This document shows positions 16,835 through 28,754 of a stretch of DNA of 64,000 nt, piece by piece. The stretch comes from Cycas panzhihuaensis. Taxonomy: Eukaryota; Cycadophyta. Positions within the stretch are counted from its first letter, which is position 1. Each line of letters starts with the position of its first letter. The notes below the pieces were generated by a model that was not told the DNA's origin, made no database searches, and saw only the letters and a program-made list of their open reading frames with translations. Made by a program: the position numbers and the translations under genes. The stretch lies in the NCBI GenBank assembly GCA_023213395.1, contig CM041465.1, positions 133,121,741 to 133,185,740 on the forward strand, written 5' to 3'.

Positions 16835-19682
16835 ATCCTACAAGTGGAAGAAAACACCCACACAGGGCATCCGTGCATTAGAATATAGGTTCGGGACCCG
16901 CGAATGGTGCACAACTTCCTCAAGGTAGCTTAGGCTCTCAGTTTGAAGGGCAAGATACATGTAAGGTACCTCGGATAACCCTAGAAGATGAGGTCCCCCC
17001 ACCCTCGGATGGCCGAAAGGAAAGAGGGAGACCCACGGAGAAAGGGATTCCTATGGGAAAGGAATGCGGTGTAAGCGCAATGCGCGTAGATGAACGGTAC
17101 AAAGTATGTGATAAAGTGCAAGTGAACCTCTCCAGGTCAATGAACCTAAAGTAGGTCTAAGAGAGAAGAAGTGATGGCAAAAGGGGGCCTTGCCGCTATG
17201 GAGGCAAAGGGGTGACAAAAGTGCTATCGTATATTTCCACAATAGAAAGAAAAATAAAATATACTCCCTCTCTCTCTTTTCCTTTTCAACAAGAAAAAAC
17301 GAAAAAAATATTTCACGCAAACTCAAACATGCACACTAAGATGATGCAAAGCTAGGGAATGTTTGCATTTAGGTAAGAAGAGGGGGGAAGTACAGTTCCT
17401 ATGATGTGCTCTTTCCTATAAAGGCACTCATGTAATGTGCATGTGTAGGATGAATGTGCGTGGACCAATTTTCTATCATTTTCCTTAGGTGTGATTTAGC
17501 ATGCAAAAAGATATGCTTAATAAAGGTAAAAGGAGAAAGGATTAAGTAAAAGAAGGGAGAGCGTACCCGAAAAGTCACGCAGCCGAAGGAGATGCTTTGC
17601 TCATGTGCCACGCTCATCTCCTTGTCTTCGCTCAATCATGCAACTGTTGTCACGAGGTGGTGATGAAGTAGGGGCTTCCTTACCTTCCCCATATAAAAGT
17701 GAAATGAAATGGAAAGGATAAAAGGAAGCAAAATAACTATACGAGGAAGAAAAATAGAAAAGAAAGAAAGCAAGGACTTACCTGGATTAGAATGCTTCTT
17801 TCTCCTCGCAAGTGTCACGGTGAAACCTGCAACTACAAAGGTCTTTGCCCTTCCCAAAGGAGCTACCAGGATACAAAGTTAATATATAGGTAATAATATG
17901 AAAGTAAAGTACTAAAAGATAATGCTCTAGGTTAGTTAGTCTACCATCAAAAACAACTCTGCAAACCCTCAAGGAAAACACCAATGCATGCCAAGCAAGG
18001 GGAGGTAAGCCTCAGAATGGCTAACCCTCCAACAAATACACCTCCATGCTAGCCTTAGGTGTAGGGTACAAAGGATTATGACAATCTATAGGAAATAGAC
18101 AAGGCAGAAAAACCAATATTGTAATGTTTACGGAAGTATCTTATGTTGCAAGTATGTTATGGGTAGCAAATTGCAACATGGGTTGTACCGAGGCTCAGGG
18201 AGAGTATTGGGCACTGTTTGGGGCTGGAAGAGCTACCCAAAAAGGGGTGTGCAGGCCTGGAATTAGCGTAGCAAGGGCTGCACATGCTGATATCCAGTGT
18301 CAGCCTAATCTCAAGGATTGTTGGGTGACCCACGAAAGGCATAGGTGAAGGAGAGGAAGGAGGAGAAGGGGTTTGCCCTTGAGGAGTAGGCCTCGTGGGT
18401 ACAGATCCTACCTTGGCTCCTTTCACTCACTCCTTATGGACCCTCTCCCATAACCTCCTTGGAGAAAACCAGGGGAGGATGGGGATATCAGGATGGTAAG
18501 AAAGTAGAAAATGGATGAATACTCCTCTATGTAGCAAAAACACAAGGAAAGAAGTGATATACTTGAAGAACTAACTTTTTCAAAATAAATGTAAAGTAAA
18601 AATATGGAACAATAATGGGAAGTACCTACTAGGCTGTGAAGGAGGCAGATCTATCCCTGTAGACAACAGAAAATGGTAGGTTTGGTGTGCTTACAGGGTA
18701 TCCCTTAGGATGGTGTTGTAGGAGGAAATCACTTGCTAAAGTTTGTAGGAAGAGCGTGGAGGCCACACTTGGGTGTGGATCCTTGCTTGGAGGCATTAGT
18801 TGAGGAGCTTGCTGCCATGAACTAATGCTACAATAGGCAAATCTTAGGATGGTATGTCAGAAACTCAGGTATTGCAGGCGTTTCTACATAGTATTCCTGT
18901 GAGAAGGAGAGAAGAGAGCTCAAAAAAGTGGTAGAAGAGATGTAAAATGAAATCGTTTTGGGATTTATACCTAACCCTATCCCTAATCGAGTGATTAGCA
19001 TTAGGCTGGGGCTAAGTTGGGAACTAATCCATGTGGCAATTCCACAAAAAATGTGAGAATTGCCATGGTAGATTAAAAAATTAAGGTAAATAGTCACACC
19101 ACGGTACCACGATAAACTTCACGGTACTGCTAAGTTTGCAGCGATATAGGACCAGAATGCAATAAAAAGAAAGATAAGGGTCCTAGGAGCCCTAAAAGAG
19201 GATACTCTAGGCCTAGGAGGGCCTGACCCTCCTGTCTAGGTGGCTGGGGACAATCCAAGTAGTAAATTGGCTAGACCAGATAAGGCATCGAGAGGTAGGG
19301 TTCCCAAAAACCCTATGGAATGGCACAAAAATACCCACCACTCCTAGAGAAAAGCCATGGGTTGTGGTAGGTGACAAGGGTGTGAGCAGATCACACAAGT
19401 TGGTTGAAGCTTGAGGTGACGTAGAGGTGATGCAGAGGGTTGTGGAGAGCTATGGGGATGCATGTCTCATAGAAGAGCTTGTCCCGTGGGTCGTCATAGG
19501 CTAGGGACATGCGACATGATCAAGCAAGGTACATAATCAATCATAAAAATGAGCCAATCAATCATGCAATTCAAATAATGCTTCAATCTAAAATCTCTGA
19601 AGTGACTAAGATGGGAGAGAGAAGCATACTTGTGCTTACCTAAGTCGACCTGTCCATACCCATTCCTAGTAGGTAAGAAACA
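16835..19682 (-). mobile_element. Repeat J, left copy: GC-richer LTR or promoter-like repeat
   Basis: This block is clearly richer in GC than its surroundings. Read on the minus strand from 19682 it starts TGTTTC and is similar to the plus-strand sequence from 62430, most clearly over its first 50 bases and again at 19140-18960 against 62870-63050. The shared part holds hairpins at 19034-19065 and 18983-18998 and then a TATAAAT box (about 18969-18963, minus). No coding domain is recognised; short minus-strand frames (for example 17857-17636) are unassigned. I infer a long LTR, or the 5' end, of a retroelement family. A complete 3' boundary or primer site was not found. Confidence 0.5.
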
Positions 19683-19686
19683 AGGA

Positions 19687-20052
19687 TGCACACTTTATAT
19701 ATTACTCTAAAATTTTACAAGATAGAGTGAATTTGAGTTATCTATCCTCCCTTACAAATTTTTCTCAATCCAACATATGGAAAGGAAGTTAGAGGTATTT
19801 TAGTGAAGACTATATTTTTCTATTCATGGCATCTATACAATCTATACACATACCACATAGACCTAAAATTTTGTAAGGAGGAGCTCTATTGGAGTCTCTT
19901 AGCCTCTTCTAAAATTTTATCTTAATATAACTTCAATTAGAAAAGTTACAACCATTTTTGTCTTCCTTCTTTGAAAAACTCACTTGATGTGAATTCTCTC
20001 TTCAAACATTTTCGCAATTTTGGTTTATATTCTTATTCATGGGAGATCTACA
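19687..20052 (+). repeat. 5' LTR of element F
   Basis: Colinear with 46577-46934: both contain a TCTAAA..TTTTACAAG block, the shared GGCATTTTAGTGAAGACTAT-type block, GACCTAAA, TCTTCTAAAATTTT and AATTCTCTCTTCAAACA. It ends GGGAGATCTACA, just before the primer site. The left limit is approximate because repeat J abuts it. Confidence 0.82.
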
Positions 20053-20057
20053 CCAGT

Positions 20058-20069
20058 TGGTATTAGACC
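20058..20069 (+). promoter_or_regulatory. Primer binding site of element F
   Basis: TGGTATTAGACC, close to the initiator tRNA-Met site TGGTATCAGAGC, five bases inside the 5' LTR. Confidence 0.75.
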
Positions 20070-20667
20070 ATAAACAAGGGACTTTCATTAGCCTCCATAG
20101 TTAATTCATTAATTTTCATCAATTTACAAGAGCCCAAAAGTAGCCTCTTTATTTAGAGAACTCACACATCACAACTATGGTTGAACATGTTACATTGTCC
20201 TTTAGAGAAGCACTAATAACCCATAATGATTTAAAGGTTGTACTAACACTGCATGCACCATGCTTAGTAGTACCTTTCAACAAGGAGTAGACATGCCTAA
20301 CCCATACATCTACCAACTAAAATTCATATCAACTAGTATCTAAGATTAGATTTTAGTATACCAAAATGGCAAACATCATAACATGCGGTGTAAACTTTAT
20401 TAAATGCTAATTTTTAGCTCTAGAATCCATTGCATACTTTATTTTCATTGTAACATAAGCTTCAATGCTCTATTTGAGCCCTTCACACATGTTTTTAACC
20501 ATATGTAAGTGCTTGAATGGCTTATACAAGTCCCTTTTGGTGCATATAAGCACCTTTACTTGTTAAATAAGTGATTTATATTAATTTATAATTATTTTCA
20601 ATCCATCTTTTAGTGGATTTTTATCACTTGGGCAAGTCTCTTTTTGTTGCCTATTACACTCTCCAAC
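20070..20667 (+). other. Leader of element F
   Basis: About 600 bp between primer site and the gag ATG. No domain was seen. Confidence 0.5.
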
Positions 20668-21029
20668 ATGGCAAAGGAAGGCTATCCATTTACCCTTAGA
20701 GAAAAGGAAAATACTTCTTCTACTTATACCACATACATAGATATGTTATAGTTCATGGATCAAGAGTTTAGAGCCATTAGATAAGCTAATAAAGAGGCCA
20801 TGTACTAGTTGAGATAAGTTGATTATGTATCTATTTAGGATCTCATGAATAACATGATGCAAATGTTTTTAGACCTTTTTGCTAGAAATAACATCAAGGT
20901 CCTCTTCAAGCCATCCCCATTTATCGACCAACTTTTACGCTAGATACCAAGCTCACTATCCTAAAGTTCAATGATGCTCTTGATGCTAACAAATAAAATA
21001 ATTAGTTATGTTATCTTAAGGCTTTCTCT
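20668..21029 (+). pseudogene. Gag, first part (element F)
   Basis: From an ATG at 20668 the frame reads a Gag N-terminus (MAKEGYPFTLREKE...) and continues to LTILKFNDALDANK-stop-NN-stop-LCYLKAF, the start of the retrotransposon-gag domain. At least five in-frame TAG or TAA codons fall in a Gln-rich helix (20752-20845), where Gln is the likely original residue. The frame runs into element B at 21030 and gag similarity resumes at 34679. Confidence 0.75.
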
Positions 21030-21350
21030 TATAGAAACTCATAATCAATATCAATAATATGAGAAGGATAGACCTATGTAAATTTAGAAAATAAATGGTT
21101 TAACTAAACCTGAAAATTCATCTCATTCTTATTTTAATCCCTTCCATTTTACAATACATAAAATCTGTATATGTGTGTGTATAGTGAATATTAATTCCCT
21201 TATTATCAACACATATAAGAAAAGTGGTGTAACTCCCAATGATTCACCATTCCTATATTACAAATACAATTAGAATAATACTAATAATATATGAACAATG
21301 GGAAGGCTCATAACTACATGTTATGAGCCAAATAAATATTAATATTAACA
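21030..21350 (-). repeat. 3' LTR of element B
   Basis: 321 bp, colinear with 34349-34673. In element orientation it starts TGTTAATATTAATATT. It contains an inverted pair, CATAAC...GTTATG, near its start (21308-21326) and ends in TATA where CA is expected. Confidence 0.9.
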
Positions 21351-21361
21351 CCTCCCCTTAA
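21351..21361 (-). other. Polypurine tract of element B
   Basis: The minus strand reads TTAAGGGGAGG directly before the TG of the 3' LTR. Confidence 0.8.
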
Positions 21362-21399
21362 TGTTAATTATATTTATTTTGATACCTAAACCATATTAG

Positions 21400-23557
21400 A
21401 ATATCTAAAATTTATTACGTACCTATGGTTTGGTGAAGATATTAGCCAACTATTTTTTTATTAACTTATACACCATCTCAATTACTTTGTTCTGAATTAA
21501 TTCATGAATGAAGTGTTAATGCACCTCAATATGTTAAGTATGAGCATGGAACACAAGGCTCTTTGAGATCTTTAATATACTATGATTATCACCATATAAT
21601 ATTATTGATTCTAATTAACATAGTCCCATATACATTAAAATCTATTATAACTAAATAGATTTGGTAGCAACTATAATTACATCCTTATACTCTATTTTAG
21701 TTGAGAACAAAGCAATATTTAATTATTTTTTACAACTCCAAGTAATGGTATTAATCCTAAACTAAAATAGTATCTACAAGTTAACCTTCTTCTTTTTGTA
21801 CATCTAATCTAATCAGAATTTATGAATCCTACTAACTTAAAGTTAGTATTATATATGAATTTATGTCCACATTTAATAGTTCTTTTTACGTATCTAAAGA
21901 TTCTTTCTGTAACTTTCCAATGATTCTACTATGGTGTTATTATAAGTCTAGATACCATTCAAACTACAAATATAATGTTAGATCTAATAGTAATCGAGCA
22001 TATTAGACTACCCATTAATTATATGAATATTATTAGATCAATATCTATTCTACCATTTTCTATTTTCAATTTGGAACTTATCTCCATGGGGTTAGGCACA
22101 AGTTTGGAATTAACTATTCTGAATTTCTTTAATATTTCCCAATTATATTTCTCCTACAACATGAAGACATTCTAACCATTTTCTATACTTCCACTTTGAG
22201 GAAGTAGTGTAAAACTCTTAGATCTATCATCTAAAAAAAAAAAAACTAAGATCTACTTCTAGGTTTGATACCATATTGATATCATTACCTATGATCAATA
22301 CATCATCAATGTATAACACCACAAATATAACTTTATCATCTAAGACTTTTATGTATAGATTTGAGTTAGTTAGAGATATTTCAAAACTATTTTTGAGAAA
22401 TTACTAATTAATCTTTTTATACCTAGCTATTGGAGCCTATTTTCAACCATATAAGGTCTTTTTGAGCTAGGATACTAAGTGCTCTTGACCTTTCTCCATA
22501 AAGCTAGGTGGCTACTCCATGTAAACTTCTTCTATTAAATCCCTATTTAAAAATGTACTTTTCACATCTATTTAGTGAATCTACCAATTGAGTTATGTAA
22601 CCATCATTATAATTAAGTAGAGAGAATTCATCTTTATATTAGGACCGAATGTTTCTTGGTAATTGATCCCTTCTTACTACTTGAATAATTTCACTCTAAG
22701 TCTAGCTTTAAATTTATCTATATATCTATTAGATTTAAACTTAGTTCTATAGATCTATTTATAAAAAGTTGTATATTTTTCAATAAGTAATTTGACTAAA
22801 TCCTAGGTGTCGTTCTTCTTAATAGCTTAGATTTTAGTACATATAGTGTTATTCTACTTCTACTCTTTGGCTACTTCTTCAACCATATAATATTCATCAA
22901 CATTTAACATGTGCTATAAGAGCCACATTCACCTAACTAGAAAGTTATATTTGTGATTTTTACTTTTCTTCTAATTTAGGTAATAAAATTTTCACATCCT
23001 CCATAGTTTTCAAATACCATTTAAGAGGCTTTTTCTTAAAAGATGACAGTGAAGGTGAGAAGAGTTTCTCTAGCATCGCCTTTAACTTTATCTTTGATTT
23101 TTTCTTAGATTTAAATTTTAAAAACTAAAAGGATTTTAACTTTATTACTTCACCAATGTCAAATGATTCATATTTAAGTTGATTAATATCAATTAAAAAT
23201 TGCATTTATATTTCTCTTCCATTTGCTCCTTAACATCAATCAAACTATTATCTATGCTATCATCTTTACTAAAGATTATATCAAAAGTTGTATGAATCTT
23301 CTTAGTTGATAATTCATAAACTCTATAAGTTTTACTTTATTTAGAGTAGCCAACAAGGATGTATTTTATACTTTTATCATCTAACTTTTATTGTTTTTCA
23401 TTCTAGGTATGTATGTATATTGTACACCAAAAAGTCTTAGATGATAAATAGTTTACCTTTTATCTTATCAAGCCTCCTTATATATTTTATTCCTTACAAT
23501 CCTTATAGTACTTTTATCCATATGATATATAGGTATATTAATAACTTTAGCCCATAA
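21400..23557 (-). pseudogene. Integrase C-terminal part, RT and RNase H (element B)
   Basis: Going down the minus strand: an integrase C-terminal block with FVGYS-like LVGYSK and KTYRVYE (near 23370-23300); then RT with QLPRNIRS- and LVDSLN-like fragments and the catalytic YIDD box at about 22312-22290 in LYIDDVLIIG, still intact; then RNase H with GYYFSLGLI-type sequence near 21780. Multiple stops and frameshifts are present. The order PR-INT-RT-RH defines Ty1/copia. Confidence 0.8.
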
Positions 23558-23571
23558 AAAATTTAATACAT
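23558..23571. repeat. Target-site duplication of the LINE, left copy
   Basis: AAAATTTAATACAT at 23558-23571 is repeated exactly at 28580-28593. Fourteen bases and an A/T-rich target are normal for L1-type target-primed insertion. Confidence 0.92.
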
Positions 23572-23709
23572 ATTTTATTTTTGATAAGGTAAAATAATAT
23601 TAGAAGGGGTTTTAACTAGGTCCCCAAACCTTATACATCATAGCCCATCGGCTTAGGAGAGATGACCATGACAGGCCCATGGTCTAGCCCAGATTAAAGA
23701 ATATTCCTG

Positions 23710-26700
23710 TCAACCTATCATGTCTGCCTCCCCAATGTGTATATCAATCCTTAGCAGACTCAGTAGCTCTTCCGGGAAGTCCTCCTTCCAGACCTTGGTT
23801 CTTTTATTTAACACAGCCTAGTTTGCAAACCAATCTGCTACCAAATTCCCTTTCCTGTAAGTATGCTGGATCTAGACACCCATTTTGGATCTCAGAACAT
23901 CTTGTGCATCTCTGATGATCTCTATATTATTCCACCCTGGCTCTGCTTCCCCCCTTAAACATCTTATCACATACATGGAGTCACCTTCTACAATCACCTT
24001 CTATGCCTCCTCCTCGTCCAACAAAGCTACCGCCCTTTACATGGCCTGCACCTCTGCTCTTTGGTTCGATTGGATACCTAAATACTCCATCAAAGCCCAT
24101 TTCAGAGTCCCTGTATGATCCCTGCAGAGTCCTCCCCCTCCCACCTCTTTGGGGTTTCCTTTAGCAGCTCCATCAAAGTTAATTTTTTCCTAAGTTACGT
24201 CTGGAGGGTTCCATTTGATTGTTCTCCTCTTCTCGTTACCACCCTTTAGAAAGCCTATTCCCCAGTCCTTAAGGATGCCTTCTTCCCTCTTGGGGAACCT
24301 ATCCTCCTTTGGGGGGACCAACATTTCTAGAATACCCTTCCTAATCTCAGCAAATAATATAGCGTTGTCTGTCTTTTTACCCTAAAAAATTCTCTTGTTG
24401 CATTCCTTCCAGATATTCCAAGTGCCTACCGGAAGGATCATCTTCCAGAATCTACTAAGCGTTTTACTCTTGAATGGAGAATCCCATGCTAGCCATTGGT
24501 CTTTCAATGATTTAGAGGAAACCCATACTAAACCCAACTTGGACCAGATTTCATCCCAGATTCCCTTAGAATAGGGGCAATGAATACAGAGGTGGTCCAG
24601 GGTCTCAGCTTCCACCTTGCATAATATGCACCTGTTCACCAAATGAAAACCCCGCTTCAAGAGGTTGTCCGTTGTTAGGATTTTATTTTGAAGGCATAGC
24701 CACCAGAAAGCTGCGATCTTCGAGAGAAGCCCCAACTTCCAAACCCTAGCCAACAAGTCATTCCTAGCCCAACCTTCCCTATTCATCATCAAGTTATAAC
24801 CATCTTTAACTATGTATGAGCCCAATGCCGAAAGGGGCCATACCAGTGTATAGGGAGAAGTCTGCTTCGGGATGTACTCGTTTTCTAATACCCCCTTCAC
24901 TCTCTAAATCTCCTCCTCGAGACCTTACAGCTCCTCAAACGATCTCCATCTCCTATTCTTGCCCTGCCCCACCCAATAATGCTTGACTAGAGAACCAAAG
25001 CTATTCTCACATACCCTCTTCATGATACCAATGTCTGGCATCTTCTCTAACCTAGAGGGCCTGCATCACTTGTCTTCCTAAAACCTTATACTTTCTCCGT
25101 CCCCCAGTCTCCATCGCATTCCTTTATGTAAGATGGAGCACGAAGACCAAATAGCTTTCCAAATGGGGGATCCTACAGGGCTACACTCCTCCTCCATCAG
25201 AAAGTGTTTATCCCTTAAGTATTTCCTTGCTATAATCTTTCCCCAGACCAAGCTTGCTTCTTTGGTGAGTCTCCACCCCATCTTAGCCAGAAGGGCTTCG
25301 TTAAAAAGGCCCAGCCTTCTAACATTAAGTCCTCTCGCCCACTTAGGCTTGCAAACCTTGTCCCACAACACTAGATGGACTCTGTTTTTATCTTCGGCCC
25401 CAGACCAAAGAAATCTCTTCATAATACCCTCGAGGATGGAGATAACCTTGCTTGACATCTTAAATACAGACATTTAGTAAACTGGAATGCTCTGAAGAGA
25501 GGCCACCACTAGCTAAATTTTCCCAGCCCAGCTTAGAAGTTCCCCTTTTTGGCTTGCCAATTTCCTGTTAAATCTACTCACAACGGGATCCTACAGATTC
25601 TTCACCATCTTTCCCACAAAGAGTGGCATTCTCAGATATGAGGCAGGAAGGGGTCTACTGGAGATCTCCAGAACCCTGATGATCCTTCTTTATAGCCTTT
25701 CTATTGTATTGATAAAGAAGACTGAGCTCTTATCCAAGTTAATTCTTTGATTGGTAGCCCTCTCATATGCCTGAAGACCTGCTTTCAAGGCCCTAGCCTC
25801 CCCGAGGGAGGCCCTGCACAGAAAGATGTTATCGTTGACAAACTTGTGATGGGCAATATTGTCCAAATTAGAAGATGGCTTCAATCCTGATATCCACCCT
25901 AACCTTTAAGCCTCCATTGTAGCCCTCCCTAATAATTCTGCCATAATAATGAAGAGGAAGGGTGAGAGGGGATCTCCTTGTCTCAAACTCCTAAAGCCAG
26001 GAAAGAAAGGTGTCGACCTCCTATTTAGAATCACTAAAAATGAAACCCTAGATATGCAACATCTCATCCAATCCCTCCAAACCTCCCCAAAACTGAATGC
26101 TTTTAAGTAGTCCAATAGACAGTCCCAAGCCACCTAGTCGTAGGCCTTAGACATATCTGTTTTAATTATCATACCTACCTCCTTCCTATGAAAAGTTGAG
26201 TACATTGTTTCGTGGATAGTAATAATACCATCCGTAATTTGTATGCCCTTAACAAATCCATCCTAATTTAGAGAGATGATAGCCAAAAGGCACTCCCTAA
26301 GGTGATTTGCTAACACTTTAGCTAGAATTTTATATTTTACATTACAGAGGCTGATCGATCTAAAATCTTCTATAGCTTCCGCTCCCTCCTTCTTTGGTAT
26401 CAAGATAAAAAAGGTGGCCTGCCATTCTTTCAGAATTATCCTCCTGAGAAAGAATTCATTTAACGCCAAAATTAAATCATCCTTGATAATATCCCAATAT
26501 TCCTGAAAAAATCTGGGGGGAAAACCGTCTGGCCCCGGGGCCTTATCCCTACCCATTTTGAATAAGGCTTTCTCGACTTCATCCTGAGAGAAGGGTTATG
26601 TCAATTTACTATTATGAGCCTTGGAGATAACCTTCAGAATATATTGCATGAGGCCAGCCCTTAGGTCAGGATCCTGACATCTAAGTTCTGCATATAACTC

Positions 26701-27916
26701 CTTAAAGTAGTCCAACGAAATTCCTCCAAACTGATCCTCTGACTCAATCAATACCTTATCCTTACTTCAGAGTTTGCTAATCCTATTATGAGCCCTATGA
26801 TTCAAGGTGGACATATGGAAATACTTAGTATTTCTGTCCCCCTCCCTTATCCATTGCTCTCTGGATTTCTGTTTCCAGAGGATTTCCTCCCTAGTTAGCA
26901 CCTCTTCTAATTTCTTGGTGGTGAATTATTTAGTTTGATCCAAGTCCTGGGTCCTTCCCTCCAGTTGGATCCTATCCTCGATTCCTTTTAACTCCGTCAG
27001 TAGGGCGCCTTTGTCTTTAAAGATGTTTCCAAAGACCTCCTTATTCCAAATTTTAATTTGTTGTTTAATCCAACTTAGCTTCTTCGAGAACCTAAACAAA
27101 GCACATCCGTGAACCGAGACTTCCCACCACTCGTCAATTCTTCCCCTAAGATCTGGATGCTTTTGTCACATGAGTTTGAAGCGGAAGGGGGCTCCTACAT
27201 GAATACTTAGGATAGACTCCTCAAGAACTAGGGGGGAGTGGTCCGAACTAGACTTCGGAAGAGCCTCTAGTTTAGTTCCTTCGAAGTGGCAAGACCATTC
27301 ATAATTGGTTAATATCCTGTCTAATCTGCACTGAATGTGATTATGTACTAAATGCATGTTGGACTAAGTATACCTAGCTCCCCTAAAGGGGACGTCCATC
27401 AGGCCCCCTGATTGTAAGAACTCTCCGAAATCAGACATGCTTCTGGACTAACCTACTTGCCCCTCTTTCTTCTCCTCTGAATTTAGAGGTATATTAAAGT
27501 CCCCAGCCACTAGCTAAGGACCATCCCAGTCTTTATGAGCCTCCACCAACCTTTCCATAAGCTCTTCCTACCCTCAACTGATATGGGGGCATAGACATTA
27601 ATGATCCAGTGCCTCTATTAGTCCGCACACATACCAAACATAAGGTTATGAAATGTTCACTTGTGACCACCTCATAACCTTTCCACTTATTTAGGTTCCA
27701 TAGGAAGGCCAACTCCCTAGAGCCTGTTAATCTAGCAACCATCCTCCCATCTCCCCTTCTCTAGATCTTGTTGAACACCTCTCTTTCCTTAAAGTGATCT
27801 AGTTTTGTCTCCTGTAAAAGAACTAAATCCGCGCCTATCCTTATCCTCAATTCCTTTACCAATCTCTGCTTTGATGGGGCATTGAGGTCCCTTATGTTCT
27901 AGGATAAAACCTTCAT
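23710..27916 (-). pseudogene. LINE ORF2: endonuclease, reverse transcriptase, RNase H
   Basis: Starts at an ATG at 27916 (MKVLS-stop-NIRDLN, where Trp is usual). The apurinic-type endonuclease has QETKL (about 27810), GDFN (about 27500) and SSDHSPL (about 27245), with one frameshift near 27600. RT shows DKAPGPDGF (26545), FRSISLCNVKYKILAKVLANHL (about 26370-26305), LRQGDPLSPFLF (about 25980) and a catalytic box altered to FVND (25831-25843) from the usual FADD. A CCHC-like zf-RVT region lies at 24720-24590 (CILCKVEAETLDHLCIHC). RNase H at 24190-23800 has FDGAAKGNP, RAEVQAM and GDSMYVIRCL. The stop is at 23712. About 1,400 codons, with about a dozen stops mostly at Trp, Gln and Arg. Confidence 0.92.
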
Positions 27917-28579
27917 GGATATCCCGTAACCCCTCCCACCATCCTTTCCTACTTGTGAGGATAGGGCCCTCTAATGCTCCCCCCTCCTTTAAAGTATTCT
28001 GGTATCCCATATCGATATGAGCCAATGTTTCCTTCTCTTTGGTTGCCTTTTTAGGTGGTCTTACTACCTTCTTTTCTAGCCCATAGTCTGGAGCCTTCTT
28101 CAGATCTGGTATACTACCTTTTAAGACCCATTTACGAGTCCCTCCTCCTCCCTTTTCTAGATCCGCTACTTTAACCCCAGGTCGGTGGCTCCTTGACTCG
28201 TTACCCGCCCCTCATTGGGGCGGATCAAAGCCCCCTCTTACGTCTCACGAGTAATCCTCTAAATCCCAATTGATGTTCTTCACAAGTCGAGCCAAAGCTG
28301 ACTCTACAGCTATTAGGGGGAAATCCCCTCCCCCAGACACCCGACCAATAGCCTTTGTCTGATCTTTAGAACCCTCTACTGATAATCCTCGTTCCAAGCA
28401 CGGAGCTTGTCCCACATTTCTGTCAACATCTACACCTTTGGTCTCTCCCCTTCCTGCCTCTATTTCCACTAATTCTTTGCTATCATCTTCCTGAGCTTCC
28501 TTGTCAACTAGTTTCTCATCAACTTTTGTTTTATCTATGGGACATACCGTTGCATAACCTGGTTCCAAGACCGATAACT
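27789..28579 (-). pseudogene. LINE ORF1, C-terminal portion
   Basis: The reading is open from the truncation point at 28579 to a TGA near 28244, and continues in the same frame through two TGA codons (probably Arg CGA before) to about 27789, overlapping the start of ORF2. It is rich in Lys, Glu and Gly with no zinc knuckle visible, as expected if only the tail of the RNA-binding ORF1 protein remains. Identity rests on position, not on a domain. Confidence 0.65.
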
Positions 28580-28593
28580 AAAATTTAATACAT

Positions 28594-28754
28594 CTTTATG
28601 TTTCATCATAGATTTGGCTTTTTCAACTAAAGTCCTATGCATTTATTCAACAACTCTATATTATTAATATATACAAGTAGTAGCAAACTACCTCTTGATT
28701 TTAGTCCTTGTAGAATTGATTAAATTCAATTGAAATATACTCATCACTATTACT
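28594..28754 (-). pseudogene. Integrase core fragment (element B, between LINE and K)
   Basis: The minus strand reads SDEYISIEFNQFYKD near 28760-28700 and EKAKSMMKHKDVLNFMG toward the LINE target. These are the copia integrase positions around the conserved Glu. The frame carries on at 23557 once the LINE is removed. Confidence 0.75.

Larger units (their letters stand above)
23572..28579 (-). mobile_element. L1-type LINE, 5' truncated, with RNase H domain
   Basis: About 5.0 kb between perfect 14-bp target duplications, inserted in the integrase of B. On the minus strand: the C-terminal half of ORF1 (28579-27789), ORF2 (27916-23710) with endonuclease, RT, zinc-finger and RNase H, and a short 3' tail ending in an A-rich stretch without a long poly-A. 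The truncated start inside ORF1 is usual for LINEs. Base composition is richer in GC and decay is lighter than in the host copia element, so it is among the younger insertions. Confidence 0.94.

Noticed and set aside
16885-16912. tRNA- or SINE-like B box (GGTTCGGGACCC)
   Set aside because: Only the B-box-like phrase is present; there is no A box at the right distance and no cloverleaf could be drawn.
17051-18426. Short minus- and plus-strand frames in repeat J as host gene exons
   Set aside because: Some AG-GTAAG-like splice sites are present, but no frame carries a known domain, frames are under 92 codons, and the region is repeated at 62.4 kb as part of a mobile or LTR-like sequence.
20668-28579. 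A variant genetic code in which TAA and TAG mean Gln
   Set aside because: CAG, CAA and TGG are used normally in the same frames, TGA also appears at Arg and Trp positions, and frameshifts accompany the stops. Decay explains all of it.
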